Below, piece after piece: positions 60,501 through 64,000 of a stretch of DNA of 64,000 bases (position 1 is its first letter; each line of letters opens with the position of its first letter). A program made the position numbers and the translations under genes. Origin of the DNA: Angiostrongylus vasorum (taxonomy: Eukaryota > Nematoda > Chromadorea > Rhabditida > Metastrongylidae); assembly GCA_018806985.1 (NCBI GenBank), contig JADANN010000221.1, positions 930,001-994,000 of the forward strand, in the 5' to 3' direction. Under the pieces are notes generated by a model. The model was given only the letters and a program-made list of their open reading frames with translations, was not told where the DNA came from and searched no databases.

Positions 60501-60880
60501 CAAAAATTAGAGCCTAACTTGCATTCAAACTGTTGATGATAGTTGCATCAAAGAAGTTTGAAAGCTCAACGAGTAGGAGGCTGCACAGTAGTAAATGTAA
60601 CGTCGCTTGTTTGAATCCGCTTCGGTAAATCAAGCACCCAATCCGTGCAATAGCATTCACGAAGGATGACCAAATCGTGAAGCAGCAGCTCAACTTACGT
60701 ACAAATTCGAAGACATCTCGGGATCTCGATGCGATGCAGGAAAACGGAGAGGCTGAAAACGAGTACTAAAAAGAGCACAATGCGTGATGTTGGGGGCACG
60801 TAAACAGATAAATAAGATTTCCACCAAAATGTGTCTATGACGTTTACTCGTTTGCAGTAGAAGAAATCATCCAAGATCAA
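51560..60880 (-). CDS. Candidate membrane protein, fragmentary exon model, unrecognised
   Basis: Minus-strand exons: a block ending at 60699 (donor GTAAGT) with a hydrophobic segment RIVLFLVLVFSLSVFLHRIE then IPRCLRICT, open up to about 60880; 58205-58093 reading PQWISQLMGEQIELTVNGFV then PHEQRQNALLQNQCPH, phase-compatible with the first; 52767-52660 reading TAPFINGRSTILVTPHYKKL; 52441-52380 reading ITLGTDLDPFNKPEHVNTLK; and the last, 51682-51560, reading RVQGRSLYVFVIFYTVAVCL and a second hydrophobic run ending NPNYPEQ stop. The last two join perfectly. A protein with N- and C-terminal membrane segments is suggested. The 52767-52660 exon meets an in-frame TAA (52662-52664) just before its GTGAGT donor and its end phase does not fit the next exon; dropping one base from the T5 run at 52708-52712 would fix both but changes residues. 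At least one exon between 52.8 and 58.1 kb is missing. The two ends could belong to different genes. Confidence -1.
51955..52330. repeat. Foldback element FB1, well-paired copy
   Basis: The left arm contains TGATGCTGAGATATTTGCAA and the right arm GCAAATATCTCAGCATCACT, with matching blocks GCTATTACCCTTTCCGG and GGAAAGGGTAATAGCGCG. The interior holds ACCACCACACCATGTGGGTC. It lies in the last intron of the - strand candidate gene and is one of the clearest FB1 palindromes. Confidence -1.
53110..53605. repeat. Foldback element FB1, diverged copy
   Basis: Contains GATGAGATATGAGCAAAACT at one end and TTGCTCATATCTCCCGCGAT at the other, with the CTGGAATGATCTAGGAAGTT and GTTCAATGCCAATTTATGC blocks between, and a TAGGCAGTAAATGAAAGCTG tail. 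Confidence -1.
53700..55535 (-). mobile_element. RTE-type LINE fragment, minus strand, decayed
   Basis: Minus-strand readings include, near 55530-55440, WTGKSPSGTTHAEIDHVLT (end of the endonuclease domain); near 54770-54590, a reverse transcriptase piece with ISNTLSGTQPVEQGGFGQGF then CCMDNIQT, equivalent to the Q-P-x-E-Q-x-G-F-R region; and near 54000-53900, QAQLFNSAFLPALYYAAET, the conserved C-terminal part. The differing wording suggests a different RTE subfamily from the 18.5-kb copy. Many stops and shifts make it inactive. Confidence -1.
55540..57410. other. Unassigned sequence
   Basis: Open frames of 60-100 codons near 55550-55852 (+) and 56820-57035 (-) lack a recognisable domain or supported splice pattern. 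No repeat family named here is evident. If the - strand candidate gene is real, this is one of its introns. Confidence -1.
57413..57695 (+). repeat. tRNA-derived SINE family A copy
   Basis: The head GGCGCGTGTGGCGCAGAGG holds a perfect A box (TGGCGCAGAGG); the B box is altered to AATTGATCC. The body has AAATTGCTACCAGGCTTGTC and GTCATTGAAAAGGCCAGATA, and the tail CATGGCGCATCCCTCAGGG. Confidence -1.
58590..58885 (+). repeat. SINE-like family B copy
   Basis: The head GAGCACAGTGGTAGTTAGGT is followed by GGTGCTGGTTCGATAGCACC (B-box-like), then AAAATGGTACCAGGTTTGCC, AGGGAACGCTCTAGCCTGGC and AGTCTATCAGCATTCAACGG. Confidence -1.
59480..59760 (+). repeat. Foldback-family FB2 copy (right-arm type)
   Basis: Starts TTTGCTAGCTGATAATGATA and ends GGCGAAGATGTCGAAACGTT then AGCCGAATAAAG, matching the right half of the 49243-49738 element. 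A clear inverted left arm is not seen, so it may be a half element. Confidence -1.
60000..60295 (-). repeat. SINE-like family B copy, degraded
   Basis: Reverse-oriented remnants, with ATTCTCCATAAAAATTCGAA, a GATTTCCTGACTTGGATTGG stretch, and the head GTTGAAACCAGCGCCGTGCC matching the complement of the B-box region of other copies. Confidence -1.
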
Positions 60881-60884
60881 GTGT

Positions 60885-63520
60885 TTAATCCTGTCTCACT
60901 ATCAAAGCAGGAAAGCAATGTTACAAAAGCGATGAAAGCAAATAAAAAGTATTGCGTACGTTTCCGGATATCTCTAACAGAAATGTTCCAATTTAATTGG
61001 AAAACAACGCTCGAGAACACATCGCACAACTAACACCGCAGAAGTTGAATGAGTTGAGACCTTGTCTCACCATATTCGTAGTTCTTTGTGCTAATCAACA
61101 AATGCCTTTTCAACGCAGCTTCTTAACCACTATCAGAGGAAATCTTCAACAAGCCGACTTTGAAGGATTTATCGCATCCGAAGCTCCAAAATTCTAAGCA
61201 TTCGAAAGAAGAAATTGCACATTTTTCTCAGAAAATAGGGCAGATACTAATGAATCTTATTTGAGTTGTGTCCGAGCAGAGTTATAGCCTTTTCAAACTA
61301 CCGTTCAAATCGGATTACCAATCGTATCATATCGGGAAATATTATCGGAAAACCGGCGTTATTTTTCTTCCAGCCGTTTTCCCACTGGTTGCTGGACTGA
61401 ATTGAAGCTAGCGGTTGTATTCGTGTCGATGTTGTGATGTCATAGAAAAGACCATGAGAAGTAAATATAAATATTTCTCCAAGTTAAGTTATAGTTAGAT
61501 AATCTTGTCTCAACGAAAGAACACATAGAATCTTGATCGTACCGATTAATGTGGAGCTTTCTTTGTTCGTTATCACTTCCGCACCTTTGGAACAAACAAT
61601 ACCTAAAGTTTTTAGATCGTGGTAGTTGGAAAACTATTCTTTGTAAATTTCCAAAAAACCATGCAAATATCCGAACGATTACGGCAAACTATTACAAAGG
61701 AATATGAGGAATAATCTATACGAGAGGTGCAAGAAATGAAAGGCAATCACGAAAAGAAGCTAGCGTTTAGGAAAAAAAAGCGAGCATTTTGGGAGACCAG
61801 ATCTAGATTTTTATAGCTCTCAAAAGCATTTCCATCAGCAGAAGAGCTGACCAAGCCTGTGACTTCGCCAACACGAGCTATCCTTTTGAAAAAATAATGA
61901 ACTGAATCGGACGTCTACAATAAAAGAGAAGGGGAAGGGGTATGGGCCTCTCTTGGGAATAATAGCCTACTGAGCTCCTCTCTAGACAAATCGAAGATGA
62001 AAAGAAGAAAATAGAGCTTTCATCATTGTTTAAATCCTTAGGGATAAAATGATGAAAAGCTTTCCCGACGCTGATAATGGACGTGTTCATGCATACGACT
62101 TCATCAAGCTTTGAAGAGATGACTGAAAGAATATATGGCACGCCCAAATAAGTTTGATACCACTTTGCCTACCTTAGAGCAAACTTTTGGTGAGCCGAGA
62201 GCGTGGAGTCGAACCAATGACCACGTGTTTATTCCAGGGTACTTCTAAGTACTGCGCTACACGCATTGAAAATGGAAACACCTGGCGTACTTGAACTTGA
62301 GAAAGTTCCACAGAGAATGTCGTAAATGTAAAACAACTTCGTCCACGATTTCAGCGAATCTCTTCAGAGAAACGAGTTCCACATCGGGACACACAGATTC
62401 GAAACAAACTGTCAGAGTAGGTGCCTACATGAGTTCATCACTATGAGTTGAACCGACCATTAATGGAGACTGGAAATTTCAGAAATCCTCCTTTCTACTC
62501 AAAACTACTTCCACAATGATAACAGCGCAAGATTTATTCATCACGCCAGAGTAAGTTAAGCACTTTTCTTAACCAATGTCACCACTGTTCCAAAGTTGTA
62601 CGTGGAAATAGACCATCGCTGATTTTGCACAAGACTGGTTTTCTCGCAGAAAGGAGAGGAAGTCACAAATTTCCAAAACGAAATTCGAAAATACGAAAAA
62701 AAACCTATTTTAGAATTTGTCCCTCTCCTTTGATCAGTTTTTAGAAGATGTTGTGAACACGATAGAATCACTAAACCTTTCGCAGGTGTACTAAAACAAA
62801 ATCGTTTTAAGGTTGTTGAGGAACGACCGTTTTACGAAAACTCTCTAAGTGATACATGATGTGGGCGAATCGCTTTAAACAATTGAATTACGAACATGCT
62901 CACTAAGGTCTGCAGAATATTGAACGAGATATTGAATATCTCAAAAAGGAGGTGGGAGACAAGGGCAGCAGTTCTAACTGAAGATGCGAATGTTGGCAAC
63001 AGCAATGGCAATGGCCCCACCGACTTTGTCAATTACAAGAACACGATGATCGCAAAGAGAATGGATGTATCTTCAATTCTTCTTGTCTTCCAATGTCACT
63101 AAAGCTCCGTTAAGCAGCCGAAACTGATTGAATTAGCACTGAACCATGAGTGCTCTTCAGAACACTGGTTTGTCCCCACATATCACTAATACGAATCAAA
63201 AATTCACCATCAGCAAAAAATCATTTTTCACCTGACTCGTTCAAAAAATGATTCATAGATGCCATGGACGGAGGTCAGCCGTTAGAAAAAGTCTTGAGAA
63301 GGGATTCTGAACTATTGATCACATCCGCAAATTAATTAAACTCCTTCAAATAGTGAGAGAGTAGAAAGAGAGCTCCTTCTCCAATTTGTGACAACTTTAA
63401 AAAAAATTCCTGAGGTAGAAGCAGTTAAAAAAAGCTCCTAATAGTAAAGATGTGTTTCCCGAAAGTCTTTCATGACCATAACAACTTTGCGAACAGAATT
63501 CCTTTATTCTTCAGCGGCGT
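60885..63520. other. Unassigned region with one SINE fragment
   Basis: A SINE family A fragment in reverse lies at about 62085-62265 (CGACTTCATCAAGCTTTGAA, TAAGTACTGCGCTACACGC). An open frame at about 60997-61197 (+) ends ADFEGFIASEAPKF but has no splice or domain support. Nothing else is supported. Confidence -1.
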
Positions 63521-63522
63521 TG

Positions 63523-63721
63523 TTACTGGCATATAAAGTAAGCTTCGATAACTTTCGTCCAATGTGCATCCAGCCATTCCTGAAATTCACGCGGACACTA
63601 GAACGAATTAACAAGAATCGATGACGCAAAGCCACATGAACTCCAAACTTACTGATGACAGTGTTCTTACAACACCAACCACTAGCCGCGTAGAATGAAT
63701 GTTAACCGATTTAGGCACAAT
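63523..63721 (-). CDS. 3' end of an unrecognised gene (last two exons)
   Basis: Two minus-strand exons, both phase 0. The exon 63721-63653 (acceptor GATTAG, donor GTAAGT) reads IVPKSVNIHSTRLVVGVVRT then LSS. The terminal exon 63579-63523 (acceptor ATTTCAG) reads EWLDAHWTKVIEAYFICQ and TAA. An AATAAA follows the stop after about 16 bases, which supports a true 3' end. Upstream, sequence at the window edge (63970-64000) is open and reads QAERTVFLAD before a possible GT donor in matching phase, so the gene probably continues beyond the window. There are too few residues to name a family. Confidence -1.
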
Positions 63722-64000
63722 CTAATCAAATAGCTCTCTTCGGTTGAGCCTGAAGAAAAATGATGTTTATGGAAACCAGATCTGTTTATGATATTCCATT
63801 TCCTTTCCTGGAACGACTCTCTCCGAATATTCCAGCTGGGTCTACCTATATTTGGAAGCCAATATGATGAACAAACGGAGACTAAGCTTCAGAAAAACAA
63901 TTCTCTGAGCGGAATTCTGTGATCAATAAGTTTTTATGTTTCCAGCTGCGAATTCAATTACTTGACACGTCAGCCAGAAACACCGTCCGCTCAGCTTGTA

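Overview
The window looks like nuclear DNA of a parasitic nematode, most likely a strongylid or hookworm-type clade V worm. This is inferred from short exons (about 60-220 bp) with TTTCAG-like acceptors and GTAAGT/GTGAGT donors, multi-kilobase introns, decayed RTE-type LINEs, tRNA-like SINEs and many foldback elements. No bacterial operons, rRNA, convincing tRNA genes or CRISPR arrays were seen.

Region 1 (1-25.3 kb, + strand). A single gene dominates: the coiled-coil and Rab-GAP (TBC) part of a TBC1D2 / C. elegans TBC-2-like protein. I recover 15 exons from 301 to the stop codon at 25328. From the second exon onward every splice phase fits; the first junction does not, so at least one exon is probably missing there. 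The start of the protein (a PH domain in homologues) lies outside the window or was not found. The introns hold two RTE fragments, one interrupted by a long hairpin element, and many SINE-like, foldback and larger dispersed repeats.

Region 2 (25.3-30.6 kb). This is intergenic: SINEs, an AAT microsatellite and unassigned sequence.

Region 3 (30.6-40.5 kb, - strand). Two tandem paralogous genes encode a secreted protein of roughly 260 residues that I do not recognise. Intron positions and phases match exon by exon, and differences between the copies are largely synonymous where compared. Nevertheless the sequence carries four apparent +1 indels, each in a homopolymer run (three in one copy, one in the other). 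Constraint at protein level with breaks only in homopolymers points to consensus errors or very recent decay. This is the most interesting non-repeat signal in the window.

Region 4 (40.5-64 kb). This is repeat-rich, with fragmentary gene evidence: a + strand candidate secreted protein (48.1-50.9 kb), a - strand candidate membrane protein (51.56-60.8 kb, with a hydrophobic C-terminal exon) and the 3' end of another - strand gene at the right edge (63.5-63.7 kb). There is also an RTE fragment on the - strand (53.7-55.5 kb) and a clear roughly 490-bp foldback element.

All exon models were read by eye from splice signals, phase and (for the paralogues) mutual conservation. None is backed by transcripts or a database search.
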